Shown: piece by piece, positions 1-8,327 of the stretch
Layout: each line of letters opens with the position of its first letter
Numbering within the stretch: the first letter of the stretch is position 1
Assembly (NCBI RefSeq): GCF_003591005.1
Contig: NZ_QYYD01000021.1
Span: 1 to 64,000 of the forward strand
DNA from: Rhodopseudomonas palustris
GTDB taxonomy: Bacteria; Pseudomonadota; Alphaproteobacteria; Rhizobiales; Xanthobacteraceae
Reading direction: 5' to 3'
Length of the DNA stretch: 64,000 bases
Translations under genes and position numbers: made by a program
The notes under the pieces: generated by a model
Told to the model about the DNA's origin: nothing
The model's database searches: none
What the model saw: the letters and a program-made list of their open reading frames with translations, nothing else

Positions 1-2
1 CG

Positions 3-77
3 ATCGACGCCCTGCTCAAACCGCCGCCGACCATCAAAGATCAGCGACAGTTGAGCCTCAGTATTGATCAAATTTAA
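3..77 (+). CDS. C-terminal tail of an unidentified protein (partial)
   Basis: One forward frame is open from the window edge to a TAA and reads as the last 24 residues of a protein, ending in LSLSIDQI. The other two forward frames stop earlier. The stretch is too short to assign a family. It is called only because it runs directly into an intergenic palindromic repeat, which is a usual place for a gene end. It could also be non-coding. Confidence 0.3.
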   Translation: MDALLKPPPTIKDQRQLSLSIDQI

Positions 78-79
78 GC

Positions 80-175
80 CGGACAGCCGTGGGCTCGTCC
101 CGGCCATCCACGCCTTTCCTGCATCTCCTTCAGCCAGGCGTGGATGCCCGGCACAAGGCCGGGCATGACGCGTGG
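80..175. repeat. Two-hairpin intergenic palindromic repeat, copy A
   Basis: This about 95-base element matches, in inverted orientation, a second copy near 37.1 kb. One arm pair is perfect: ATGCCCGGC at 144-152, loop ACAAG, GCCGGGCAT at 158-166. The other hairpin, near 85-108, is partly degenerate. The two hairpins flank a less conserved core containing CTGCATCTC. It lies directly after a gene end. Such elements are, from memory, common between genes in Bradyrhizobiaceae; no transposase is present, so it is REP/BIME-like rather than an insertion sequence. Confidence 0.75.
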
Positions 176-313
176 AAACGAAATGCCCAAGTTTAATGGC
201 CGTATGATCGCTCAGCGTTCTCGACCGCCGTCGCCGACATCTCGCCGGAAGCTTCGTTGCCAAGGACCGGCCCGCTGCCTAGACTTCTGAAATGACGTTC
301 AAATCAAGCACCA

Positions 314-1561
314 ATGACCCGGCGTAGCGGCAGCGCGGATCTGCCGCTGCATGGCGGGCGCGTGCCGCAATGGCTGGCGGACCGGATGTCGACGCTCGGC
401 GCCATCGTCTGCCAGGCGATCGTGCATCACTACGGCCGTGAAGAACTGCTGGCCCGCCTCGCCCATCCGTTCTGGTTTCAGGCGTTCGGCAGCGTGATGG
501 GGATGGACTGGCACTCGTCGGGAATCACCACCAGCGTGATCGGCGCGCTGAAGCGCGGGCTGGCGCCGCTCGGCAATGAGCTCGGCCTCCACGTCTGCGG
601 CGGGCGCGGCCGGCATTCGCGGCGCACGCCGGACGAGCTGACGGCGCTGGGCCAGCGCGTCGGCTTCGACGGCGACGCTTTGACCCGCGCCAGCCGGCTG
701 GTCGCCAAGGTCGACAGCGCCGCGGTGCAGGACGGCTTCGACCTGTATCTGCACGGCTTCTTCGTCGCCGACGACGGCCGGTGGACCGTCGTGCAGCAGG
801 GCATGAGCGAGACCAAGCGGCAGGCGCGCCGCTACCACTGGCATTCGGAAAATCTCAAGAGCTTCGTCGAGGCGCCGCACGCCGCGATCGACGGGCCGAC
901 GCAGGGGCAGATCGTCAACCTCACCGACAAGCGCGCGGCGCCGTCGCGCGAGGCACAGCTCGAATTGCTGGGTGAGCTCGGCCCCGACGGCGTGGTCCGG
1001 ACCTATCTGGATGCGACCACCGAGCCGGCGGCGCAGCCCACGCTGCCGCATCTGATCATGCCGGCGCATCACGACGTCCGCTCCGCCGACGTGTTCACCC
1101 GCCGGCTGCACGGCACGCTGGCGGCGGCGGCCGAGCGCGGCCCGATCGACTTTCCCGAGCTGCTGCTGACGCCCGGCGTCGGCGCCCGCACCGTGCAATC
1201 GCTGGCGATGGTCGCCGAGGTGGTGCATGGCGCGCCGTACCGGTTCGCCGACCCGGCCCGGTTCTCGCTGGCGCACGGCGGCAAGGACCGCCATCCCTAT
1301 CCAGTCCCGATCAAGGTCTATGACGAGACCATCCGGGTGCTGAAATCCGCGGTGCAAAGCGCCAAGCTCGGACGCGACGAGGAGCTGCAAACGATCCGGC
1401 GGCTCGATGCGCAGGCCCGCACCCTGGAGCGGACCGCGAGCGGGCCGTCGTTCGAGGACTATGTCGAGGGCGAACGCAAAGCCTCCCCGGCGCTCGGCGG
1501 ACGCTCGGTGTTCGGCTGGGAAGCCGACCTCGTCAGCCTTGCATCAACGCCGACCAAATGA
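314..1561 (+). CDS. DUF763 domain-containing protein
   Basis: The 415-residue protein begins with the DUF763 pattern: ADLPLHGGRVPQWL, then YGREELLARLAHPFWFQAFG, then DWHSSGITT and a VCGG-RGRHSRRTPDEL stretch around residues 95-115. The family is widespread in bacteria and archaea and has no settled biochemical role. No signal peptide or membrane segment is seen. An ATG 22 bases upstream (at 292) is closed by a TAG in its own frame, so the start is set at the ATG immediately before the conserved N-terminus, although no clear ribosome site precedes it. Its stop overlaps the start of the next gene (ATGA), indicating translational coupling. Confidence 0.85.
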   Translation: MTRRSGSADLPLHGGRVPQWLADRMSTLGAIVCQAIVHHYGREELLARLAHPFWFQAFGSVMGMDWHSSGITTSVIGALKRGLAPLGNELGLHVCGGRGRHSRRTPDELTALGQRVGFDGDALTRASRLVAKVDSAAVQDGFDLYLHGFFVADDGRWTVVQQGMSETKRQARRYHWHSENLKSFVEAPHAAIDGPTQGQIVNLTDKRAAPSREAQLELLGELGPDGVVRTYLDATTEPAAQPTLPHLIMPAHHDVRSADVFTRRLHGTLAAAAERGPIDFPELLLTPGVGARTVQSLAMVAEVVHGAPYRFADPARFSLAHGGKDRHPYPVPIKVYDETIRVLKSAVQSAKLGRDEELQTIRRLDAQARTLERTASGPSFEDYVEGERKASPALGGRSVFGWEADLVSLASTPTK

Positions 1562-2244
1562 CGCGCGCGCCGACGACCGAGCTGTTCAAGATTGAGGGCG
1601 ACAGCGCGATGCCGCTGTCGGCGATCTGGATGAAGCCCGTCAACACCCGCGCCTGCCTGGTGTTGGCCCATGGCGCCGGCGCCGGCATGACGCATCCGTT
1701 CATGGAGCAGGTCGCGACCGGCCTCGCCGCGCACGGCATGGCGACGCTGCGCTTCCAGTTTCCCTACATGGAGAAAGGCAGCAAGCGGCCGGATCAGCCG
1801 GCCGTCGCGCATGCGGCAATCCGCGATGCAGCCGCAGAGGCGCGCCGCCGCGGCGGCAAGCTGCCGCTCTTCGCCGGCGGCAAATCCTTCGGCGGCCGGA
1901 TGACCTCGCAGGCGCAAGCGCTGGCGCCGCTGGACGGCGTCCGCGGCATTGTCTTCCTCGGCTTCCCATTGCATCCGGCCGGAAAGCCGTCTGTTGTCCG
2001 GGCCGAGCACCTCGATGCTGTCCGCGTGCCGATGTTGTTCGTCCAGGGCACCCGCGACAAACTCGCCGAGCCGGAGCTACTTGCCCCAGTGATCCGCAAG
2101 CTCGGCAAGCGCGCCACGCTCCACCCCATCGCCGATGCCGACCACGCCTTCCACGTCCCCGCCCGGAGCGGTCGCCGCGACGGCGATGTGATCGGCGAGA
2201 TCTGTGGGGCTGTTGCGGATTGGGTCGACGCGAAATTTAGCTGA
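1558..2244 (+). CDS. Alpha/beta hydrolase (KANL3/Tex30-like)
   Basis: A 228-residue cytoplasmic alpha/beta hydrolase. The early LAHGAGAGMTHPFM segment is the oxyanion region, GKSFGG near residue 104 is the nucleophile elbow with Ser, GTRD near residue 164 supplies the acid, and ADHAFH near residue 195 supplies the His, so the triad looks complete. This matches the KANL3/Tex30-type hydrolase family often annotated as dienelactone-hydrolase-like. The substrate is unknown. It starts inside the stop codon of the DUF763 gene (ATGA overlap), so the two proteins are probably made together. No regulator is adjacent on the same strand. Confidence 0.85.
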   Translation: MTRAPTTELFKIEGDSAMPLSAIWMKPVNTRACLVLAHGAGAGMTHPFMEQVATGLAAHGMATLRFQFPYMEKGSKRPDQPAVAHAAIRDAAAEARRRGGKLPLFAGGKSFGGRMTSQAQALAPLDGVRGIVFLGFPLHPAGKPSVVRAEHLDAVRVPMLFVQGTRDKLAEPELLAPVIRKLGKRATLHPIADADHAFHVPARSGRRDGDVIGEICGAVADWVDAKFS

Positions 2245-2379
2245 GGAGCCAGACGAAGCGAAGCCGGCGGTCGCAGCGATGAGCGGGCGAACGCCGCCCC
2301 CACAGAGTGAGAGAACTGCGAGTCGCTTGAGATCCTTGGATCGCAGTGCAAGCGTGTGCTCAGCGCGTCCTCCGGCCGA

Positions 2380-2859
2380 TCAGAGAAACCGTCGCCAATT
2401 CTGATTCACCACGTGCTGCTCGAGTCGGGTATCAAGCTTGTCCAGGCATCGGCGCAGCACGTTGATCTCCTCGTCGTCCAGCGCTTTCATCAGTTCCCGC
2501 TCGATCCGGATGACGAAATTTTCGATGTCCTTGTGAACCTTGCGGCCACTCGCGGTGAGCGTCAGGCTGGCGCGCCGCCGGTCCTTCTGGTCGACGTCGC
2601 GGACGATCAACCCTCGGCGCACGAGTAGCTCGATCGCACGGGCCACCTTGAAGGCGTCCGACGAGGTTCGCTTCGCCAGCTGCGCCGCGGTCAGAGGCTG
2701 ATAGCGCGCGATCACCGCGAGGCTGCGCCAGGCCGGCATCGTCAGATCATGCCGCTCCGCATACATCGGCGCCAGATAGCTGCCGATCCGCGACGCGATC
2801 AGGCCGAACCGGTATCCGGTCCAGAGTTCGAGCGGCAGCGTGGTGTCGGCTTTGGTCAT
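2380..2859 (-). CDS. MarR family transcriptional regulator
   Basis: A 159-residue winged-helix protein of normal MarR length. The central part, LTAAQLAKRTSSDAFKVARAIELLVRRGLIVRDVDQKDRRR, contains the recognition helix and the DxxDRR wing typical of MarR. It is transcribed away from the Rieske oxygenase gene, with 155 bases between the two starts. That space holds a TTGCA-TAT-TGCAA inverted repeat, a good candidate for its operator. The likely role is ligand-responsive repression of the oxygenase gene and of itself. Ligand unknown; an aromatic acid or its CoA ester would fit the family. Confidence 0.88.
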   Translation of the reverse strand: MTKADTTLPLELWTGYRFGLIASRIGSYLAPMYAERHDLTMPAWRSLAVIARYQPLTAAQLAKRTSSDAFKVARAIELLVRRGLIVRDVDQKDRRRASLTLTASGRKVHKDIENFVIRIERELMKALDDEEINVLRRCLDKLDTRLEQHVVNQNWRRFL

Positions 2860-2941
2860 GGGCCCATCATCTTCGATCGAACGGCAGTGCGCTGCGGGAG
2901 AGTTCCGGCCCGCTCATACGACGTGGCCTTCGATATCGCAA

Positions 2942-2970
2942 TTGACGCAGTTTATAATTACTTGCATATT
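2942..2970 (+). promoter_or_regulatory. Candidate promoter of the Rieske oxygenase gene
   Basis: TTGACG at 2942-2947 and CATATT at 2965-2970 are spaced by 17 bases and sit 45 bases before the oxygenase ATG. The -10 half overlaps the TTGCA-TAT-TGCAA palindrome, so a bound repressor would block polymerase. Based on consensus matching by eye only. Confidence 0.35.
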
Positions 2971-2974
2971 GCAA
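2962..2974. promoter_or_regulatory. Candidate MarR operator TTGCA-TAT-TGCAA
   Basis: A perfect 5-base inverted repeat with a 3-base centre lies in the divergent space between a MarR gene and a Rieske oxygenase gene. MarR proteins usually bind such short A/T-centred palindromes in their own divergent promoter. Assignment to the neighbouring MarR is inference. Confidence 0.5.
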
Positions 2975-3014
2975 CTAATCGACAGCGAAATGCTGCGTTG
3001 CAAGGGAGAGAGAC

Positions 3015-4343
3015 ATGTCGAAAGCCACGGACGGCTACGATCTCACGCGCGTCGGCCCCGGGACGGTGATGGGCGAATTGATGCGGCAATATTGGATTCC
3101 GGCCGCAATGTCCTCCGAGGTCACCACCGACGGCGATCCGATGCGGCTGATGCTGCTCGGCGAGCAGCTGATCGCGTTTCGCGACAGCTCCGGCCGGGTC
3201 GGCGTACTCGACCATCAATGTCCGCACCGCTGCGCCTCGCTGTTCCTCGGCCGCAACGAGGACAACGGCATCCGCTGCGTCTATCACGGCTGGAAATTCG
3301 ACGTCGACGGCAACTGCCTGGAGATGCCGAACGTGCCGCCGCCGCAGGACTTCAAGGAAAAGGTGCGAGCCAAGAGCTACAAGGTGCGCGAAGCCGCCGG
3401 GCTGATCTGGGTCTATATGGGGGCCCGCGCCGAGGCGCCACCGATGCCGGAGCTCGAGGCGCTGTTCGTGCCCGAGCAAGACCTGACGGTGACGATCCTG
3501 CAGCGCGAGGCCAACTGGCTGCAAGGCCTCGAGGGTGACATCGACACCTCGCATTTCGGCTTCCTGCACGCCGGGCACATCAACCCCGACGATTTCGAAG
3601 AAGGACACCCGGCCCGTCACACCGTGTCCAATCGCGCGCCGGAGTACAAAGTCACCGAGACCGACTGGGGCACGATGTACGGCGCGTTCCGGCCGGAGGC
3701 GAACGGCCAGATGCATTGGCGCATGGCGCATTTCTGCCTGCCGTTCTGGACCCAAACGCCGAATGCGGATTTCCACGACCACGTCGTCGCCAAGGCCTGG
3801 GTGCCGATGGACGACACCCACACCATGCTGATCTCGATCTATGGCGGCACCGGAAAGGGCGCGACCTACTCGTCGTCGAAGCTGAAGTCGGGCGGCAACA
3901 TTCCGGGCGTCGACGGGCTCGACTATCTGCCCAACACCACCGACTGGTTCGGCCGCTGGCGCGCCGTGCAGAACATCGGCAACGACTGGCAGATCGATCG
4001 CGAGGCGCAGCGCAGCAACACGATCTACACCGGCATCCGCAACATCGTGATGCAGGACCAGGCGGTGTGCGAGAGCATGGGCCCGATCGTCGACCACACC
4101 AAGGAGCATCTGGCGCCCAGCGACGTGATGATTTCGCGGACGCGGCGCCGGCTGCTGACGACGGCGCGCGCGCTCGCCACTGACGGCACCATCCCGCCCG
4201 GCGTCGACGATGCCGGCGTGTTCTGGCGCGCCCGCGCCGGCTCGTTCTACATTGACGCCAGCAAGGACTGGCTCGCCGCTTATGACGAGAAGCTGAAGGC
4301 CGCGATCCGATGGCGGGCTCCGAGCCAGCAGGCTGCGGAGTAA
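3015..4343 (+). CDS. Rieske non-heme iron oxygenase, phthalate 4,5-dioxygenase-type large subunit
   Basis: A 442-residue aromatic-ring oxygenase alpha subunit. The Rieske cluster ligands are Cys69, His71, Cys88 and His91 (CPHRC...CVYHGW). The mononuclear iron site is GDIDTSHFGFLH at residues 174-185 with His180 and His185, and the likely Asp ligand lies in MQDQAVCESMG. Overall pattern and length fit the phthalate dioxygenase/vanillate demethylase class, which uses a separate FMN/ferredoxin reductase. No such reductase is in the window. GGGAGAG precedes the ATG. The gene follows a divergent MarR regulator and is followed after 5 bases by a binding-protein gene, so uptake and oxidation of one substrate is plausible. 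The exact substrate is not readable. Confidence 0.88.
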   Translation: MSKATDGYDLTRVGPGTVMGELMRQYWIPAAMSSEVTTDGDPMRLMLLGEQLIAFRDSSGRVGVLDHQCPHRCASLFLGRNEDNGIRCVYHGWKFDVDGNCLEMPNVPPPQDFKEKVRAKSYKVREAAGLIWVYMGARAEAPPMPELEALFVPEQDLTVTILQREANWLQGLEGDIDTSHFGFLHAGHINPDDFEEGHPARHTVSNRAPEYKVTETDWGTMYGAFRPEANGQMHWRMAHFCLPFWTQTPNADFHDHVVAKAWVPMDDTHTMLISIYGGTGKGATYSSSKLKSGGNIPGVDGLDYLPNTTDWFGRWRAVQNIGNDWQIDREAQRSNTIYTGIRNIVMQDQAVCESMGPIVDHTKEHLAPSDVMISRTRRRLLTTARALATDGTIPPGVDDAGVFWRARAGSFYIDASKDWLAAYDEKLKAAIRWRAPSQQAAE

Positions 4344-4348
4344 CAGCC

Positions 4349-5398
4349 ATGAGCACGAAGGAGCGGAAGGGCGGCGCGCTCACGCGCCGCGACGCGGTGC
4401 TGACTCTTGCAGCCGCGGCAGCGCTGCTGGCGCGGCCGCCCACAGCGCAGGCGCAGGATGCCTGGGCCAAGATCGTCGCGGACGCCAAGAAGGAAGGCCG
4501 CGTCGTGATGTACAGCGCCTTCGTCGGGCTCGCTGCACACCAGGACTTGAAGCAGGACTTCCAGTCGACCTATGGCATCACGGTCGACATCCTGGAAGCG
4601 CGCGCCAGCGAGATCCGCGAGCGCATCCGCATCGAGCGCGCCGCCGGGCGGTCCGGCTGCGACGTCTCGGAAAACGGGCGCACTACTACCACGCTGCAGA
4701 TCAAGGAAGAGCAGGCGTTCGAGCCGCACGGCCCGCTGCCGAGTATCGGCCGCCTGAAGAGCGAGTTCGCCAGCGACGGAATCCGGCTGCCGGCCTTCGC
4801 CATCGTCTACGGCATCCTCGCCAACACCATGCAGGTCAAGCCGGACATCGAACCGAAGAGCTGGAAGGATCTGCTCGACCCGCGCTGGAGGGGCAAGATC
4901 CTCAGCGACGATCTGCGCGCGCTCGGCGGCGGCGGTGTGCTGTTCGCCGTGCTGCAGGACGCATTCGGCCGCGACTTTCACGACAAGCTGGCGATGCAGG
5001 AGCTCAAATTCAGCCGCGAGATTCCCGCCAACGAGCGCCGCGTCGCGCGCGGTGAGATGCCGCTCTACATCCCCGACAGCTTGACGTCGATGGCCGGGCT
5101 GAAGGGCCTGCCGGTCAAGTTCATCGTGCCGCAGGAGGGCCTGCCTTATGTCGGCTACGACCTCGCGCTGGTCAAAGGTGCGCCACATCCGAACGCCGCG
5201 CGGCTGCTGATGGAGTACTATCTCGGCAAGCAGATGCAGCAGCGGCTTGCCAAGCTCGGGCTGGTGCCGACCATCAGCGACGAGCTTGCCGACGTCGATC
5301 CGACGATCGCGGCGGTGCAGAAGAGCAAGCTGATGGGCACCACCGATCCGGAGCAGATGAACGCGATGCTGGCGCTTGCCCAGCAGATTTATCGCTAA
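4349..5398 (+). CDS. ABC transporter substrate-binding protein, iron/polyamine class (family 1)
   Basis: A 349-residue periplasmic binding protein with a twin-arginine-like leader (LTRRDAVLTLAAAAALLARP, cleavage likely after AQA). The mature part begins AWAKIVADAKKEGRVVMYSA, typical of the AfuA/FbpA-like fold. It is paralogous to the binding protein at 8328-9341, sharing KILSDD, RRVARGE, YIP and APHPNAARL motifs. Its ATG lies 5 bases after the oxygenase stop; an in-frame earlier start would overlap the oxygenase and lacks a leader. Context suggests an organic acid ligand rather than iron. It converges with the ATPase gene of the same system. Confidence 0.85.
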   Translation: MSTKERKGGALTRRDAVLTLAAAAALLARPPTAQAQDAWAKIVADAKKEGRVVMYSAFVGLAAHQDLKQDFQSTYGITVDILEARASEIRERIRIERAAGRSGCDVSENGRTTTTLQIKEEQAFEPHGPLPSIGRLKSEFASDGIRLPAFAIVYGILANTMQVKPDIEPKSWKDLLDPRWRGKILSDDLRALGGGGVLFAVLQDAFGRDFHDKLAMQELKFSREIPANERRVARGEMPLYIPDSLTSMAGLKGLPVKFIVPQEGLPYVGYDLALVKGAPHPNAARLLMEYYLGKQMQQRLAKLGLVPTISDELADVDPTIAAVQKSKLMGTTDPEQMNAMLALAQQIYR

Positions 5399-5412
5399 GC
5401 GTGGCGAACGAT

Positions 5413-5437
5413 GCCGCGCGCGTGATCAGCGCGCGGC
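5413..5437. terminator. Candidate bidirectional terminator hairpin
   Basis: GCCGCGCGC at 5413-5421 pairs perfectly with GCGCGCGGC at 5429-5437 around a 7-base loop, between two converging genes; it overlaps the last codons of the ATPase gene. There is no T-run on either side, so it may stall rather than be a classical intrinsic terminator. Confidence 0.4.
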
Positions 5438-6538
5438 GCGTTGGCCTTCGACCGCCCAGGCGGCGCGCTGCGGGGCGACCACGACGATGTTGTCGCCGAC
5501 CGCGAAATGCCCGGTGGACGGCGCATCGACATTCATCGGGCCGTCCTCGGTCTCGACCACAATCGAGCGTGTCGGGCCACGAAACACGGTGTGGGCGATC
5601 CGCCCCGCCCATCTGAGATCCTGATCATTGGCGGCGCCGTCGGCGGCGATGCGGGCATCCTCGGGCCTTACCATCACCGTCACCACTTGCCCGGGCCGGA
5701 CCTCGTCGGCGGCCTCGCAGCTGCCGCGCCAGCCGCGGCCGACGACGTCGAGCCGAACGCGGCGGTCGTCGATCCGCGCACAGCCCTCGACATTGGCTTC
5801 GAGCAGATTGGGCGTGCCGAAGAAAGCCGCCACGGTCGGGTTGGCCGGACGCCGATAGATCTCCTCGGGCGCGCCGATCTGCTGGATGCGTCCGCCATGC
5901 ATCACCACCACGCGATCCGACAGCGCCATCGCTTCGGACTGATCGTGGGTGACATAGAGGCTGGTCATGCCGAGGCGCTTCTGGATGGCGCGGAATTCAT
6001 CGCCCATCTGCAGCCGCAGCTTGGCGTCGAGATTGCTGAGCGGCTCGTCGAGCAGCAGCACCTTGGGCTCGAACACCAGCGCCCGGGCGATCGCGACGCG
6101 CTGCTGCTGGCCACCGGACAGCGCCGGCGCCGGCCGCTCGGCGAACGCTTCCATCTCCACCAGCCGCAAGGCGCGCGTGACCTGCTCGCGGATCTCCGCA
6201 TTGCTGCGGCGGCGGACGCGCAGCGGATAGGCGACGTTTTCGAACACGGTCATGTGCGGCCAGATCGCATAGGACTGGAACACCATGCCGAGCCGCCGCC
6301 GCTCCGGCGGGACGAACAGGCCGCGGGTCGCATCGCTGACGATCTCGTCACCAATGCTGATGCGGCCGCCGGTGTTCTGCTCGAGGCCGGCCACCATGCG
6401 CAGCGTCGTCGTCTTGCCGCAGCCCGAGGGGCCGAGCAGCGTGACGAACTCGCCTTCATTGACGCGCAGATCGACGCCGTCGACGGCGACGAAGCTGCCG
6501 AAGCTGCGGCTGACTTTTTCGAGAACGACGTTGGACAT
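5426..6538 (-). CDS. ABC transporter ATP-binding protein, FbpC/PotA type
   Basis: A 370-residue importer ATPase. Walker A GPSGCGKTT is at about 36-44, the signature LSGGQQQR at 140-147, Walker B LLLDEP at 161-166, and the C-terminal third is a TOBE-type domain, as in iron, spermidine and phosphonate importers. GGAGAG precedes the ATG at a good distance. It follows the fused permease gene after 18 bases and belongs to an operon read binding protein, permease, ATPase. It would energise import of the ligand delivered by the family-1 binding proteins at 8328-9341 and 4349-5398. Confidence 0.92.
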   Translation of the reverse strand: MSNVVLEKVSRSFGSFVAVDGVDLRVNEGEFVTLLGPSGCGKTTTLRMVAGLEQNTGGRISIGDEIVSDATRGLFVPPERRRLGMVFQSYAIWPHMTVFENVAYPLRVRRRSNAEIREQVTRALRLVEMEAFAERPAPALSGGQQQRVAIARALVFEPKVLLLDEPLSNLDAKLRLQMGDEFRAIQKRLGMTSLYVTHDQSEAMALSDRVVVMHGGRIQQIGAPEEIYRRPANPTVAAFFGTPNLLEANVEGCARIDDRRVRLDVVGRGWRGSCEAADEVRPGQVVTVMVRPEDARIAADGAANDQDLRWAGRIAHTVFRGPTRSIVVETEDGPMNVDAPSTGHFAVGDNIVVVAPQRAAWAVEGQRAAR

Positions 6539-6556
6539 GATCTCTCCAGATGACCG

Positions 6557-8320
6557 CTACATCGCCCCAATGCGGGAGTTGATGAACTTGAGCTGCACCC
6601 AACGGAACACGATGACCAGCGCCATCATGATCAGGCCGATGACGCTGACCTGCTCGGCATTGCCGTTGGCCCACAGCTTCAGCAGCACGACTGACAGCAC
6701 TTCGGAGCCGACCGAATACAGCAGCACCGAGGCGCTGAGCTCACGCATGATGCCGAAGAACACCAGCACCCAGCCGACCGCGAAGGACGGCCACGCCAGC
6801 GCCAGCACGATGCGCCGCATCGTCTCGATCCATGTCGCGCCATGGACGCGCGAGCATTCCTCGAGGTCGAACGACAGCTGCGCATAGGCGCTCGACATCG
6901 CCCGCACCGATAGCGGCGTGCCGAGCGCGATATAGGCCAGCAGCAGCGCCCAGATCGTGCCGTAGATCGGGATCGAGTGCGGCAGCAGCGCAAAGCCCCA
7001 CAGAAAGCCGACGCCGAGCACGATGCCGGGCATCATCCACGGCAGCCAGGCCATCAGGTCGATCAGCAGTCGGCCACGCCAGCGGGTGCGCACCGAGACG
7101 TAGGCGATGGTGCAGCCGAGCAGCATGGTGGCGGTGGCGCCGACCAGCCCAAGCAACATGGTGTTGCTGAAGCCGCGCCAGAAATCACGGCTGCCGAACA
7201 CCGCCCGATAATGTTCGAGCGTCAGCATGTCCCACTGATAGAAGCCGAAAAACTGGAAGAACGAGCCGATGAACAATTGGCCGACCGGCAGCACCACCGT
7301 GACCACGAAGAACAAGATGCAGAAGCCGAAAGTCGCCCAGCGCCACGCGCCGAGACGCATCACCGCCGGCGAGTAGCCTTTGCCGGTCACGGTCTGGAAG
7401 CTGCGGCCGCGCAGGATCCAGCGCTGCGCCAGCACGATCAGAAACATCAGCCCCATGATCACGAAGCTGATCGCGGTGGCGTACTGATACTGCGGCGGCG
7501 AGCGCTGGTTGATCGAGTCGTAGATGTCCGTGGTGATCACCCGGATGCCGGCCGGCGAGCCGAAGAACAGCGGCGACTCGAAATTTTCGATGCCGCGGAT
7601 GAAGCTGAGGATCGCCGCGCCGGTAAGCGCCGGCAGCACCAGTTGCAGCGTCACGGTCCGGAACGTGCGCCACCGCGATGCGCCACACATCCGCGCCGCC
7701 TCTTCCACCGCCGGATCCATGGCACGGAAGGCGTCGACGATCAGCAGGAACAGGAACGGCACCGAGTACTGCGTCATGTGCCAGACGACGCCGCCATAGG
7801 AATAGACATTGATCGGCGCGGTTTCCGAGCCGGTGATCCACTGATAGAGCTGGTTGAGGAGGCCGACCTGCGGATTGCCGAGCATGCCCCACGCCATCGC
7901 GGTCAGGATCGGCGGGATGAAGAACGGCAGCGTGATCAGCACTTCCAGCGTGCCGCGAAACGGCGTGTCGGTCCGCGCCATTATCCAGGCGAGGAACACC
8001 GCGACGATGACGGACGGGATCGTCTTGGCCAGCGAGATGCCGACGGTGTTGGCGAGTGTCACCACGCTTTGCATGGTGAACACGTCGCGGTAGCCGTCGA
8101 GGTTGAACTCGCCCGCCATGCCGGGCGGTGTCGAATGCAGGCTGCCGTACAGCAGCATCGCCAGCGGATAGACGGTCAGAAACGCCAGGATCGCAATCAA
8201 CACCGCCAGCGCGGCCAGCCGGCCGAACGACGTCGCCTGAAGCCAGCTCCCGATGCCGGAAACGCTGCTGCGTTGCTGCTCGCCGAGCGTGTCGACGCGT
8301 CCGTCCGCTGAGATGGTCAT
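6557..8320 (-). CDS. ABC transporter permease, fused two-domain FbpB/ThiP type
   Basis: A 587-residue integral membrane protein made of two homologous permease halves. Each half carries an EAA-type coupling loop: EEAARMCGASRWRTFRTVTL in the first and LEECSRVHGATWIETMRRIV in the second. Many hydrophobic helices surround them, starting at about residue 32. This single-chain layout is typical of iron(III) and thiamine importers, and also of related importers for organic ligands. It starts 7 bases after the stop of the upstream binding-protein gene and is followed by the ATPase gene. Substrate unassigned. Confidence 0.9.
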   Translation of the reverse strand: MTISADGRVDTLGEQQRSSVSGIGSWLQATSFGRLAALAVLIAILAFLTVYPLAMLLYGSLHSTPPGMAGEFNLDGYRDVFTMQSVVTLANTVGISLAKTIPSVIVAVFLAWIMARTDTPFRGTLEVLITLPFFIPPILTAMAWGMLGNPQVGLLNQLYQWITGSETAPINVYSYGGVVWHMTQYSVPFLFLLIVDAFRAMDPAVEEAARMCGASRWRTFRTVTLQLVLPALTGAAILSFIRGIENFESPLFFGSPAGIRVITTDIYDSINQRSPPQYQYATAISFVIMGLMFLIVLAQRWILRGRSFQTVTGKGYSPAVMRLGAWRWATFGFCILFFVVTVVLPVGQLFIGSFFQFFGFYQWDMLTLEHYRAVFGSRDFWRGFSNTMLLGLVGATATMLLGCTIAYVSVRTRWRGRLLIDLMAWLPWMMPGIVLGVGFLWGFALLPHSIPIYGTIWALLLAYIALGTPLSVRAMSSAYAQLSFDLEECSRVHGATWIETMRRIVLALAWPSFAVGWVLVFFGIMRELSASVLLYSVGSEVLSVVLLKLWANGNAEQVSVIGLIMMALVIVFRWVQLKFINSRIGAM

Positions 8321-8327
8321 CGCCGGG

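Noticed and set aside
299-1390. Long open frame antisense to the DUF763 gene
   Set aside because: Low-complexity Arg/Ala/Gly-rich translation with no family motifs; typical mirror frame in GC-rich DNA opposite a well-supported gene.
5441-8311. Long plus-strand frames opposite the ATPase and permease genes
   Set aside because: Compositional shadows of strongly supported transporter genes; His/Arg/Asp-rich and motif-free.
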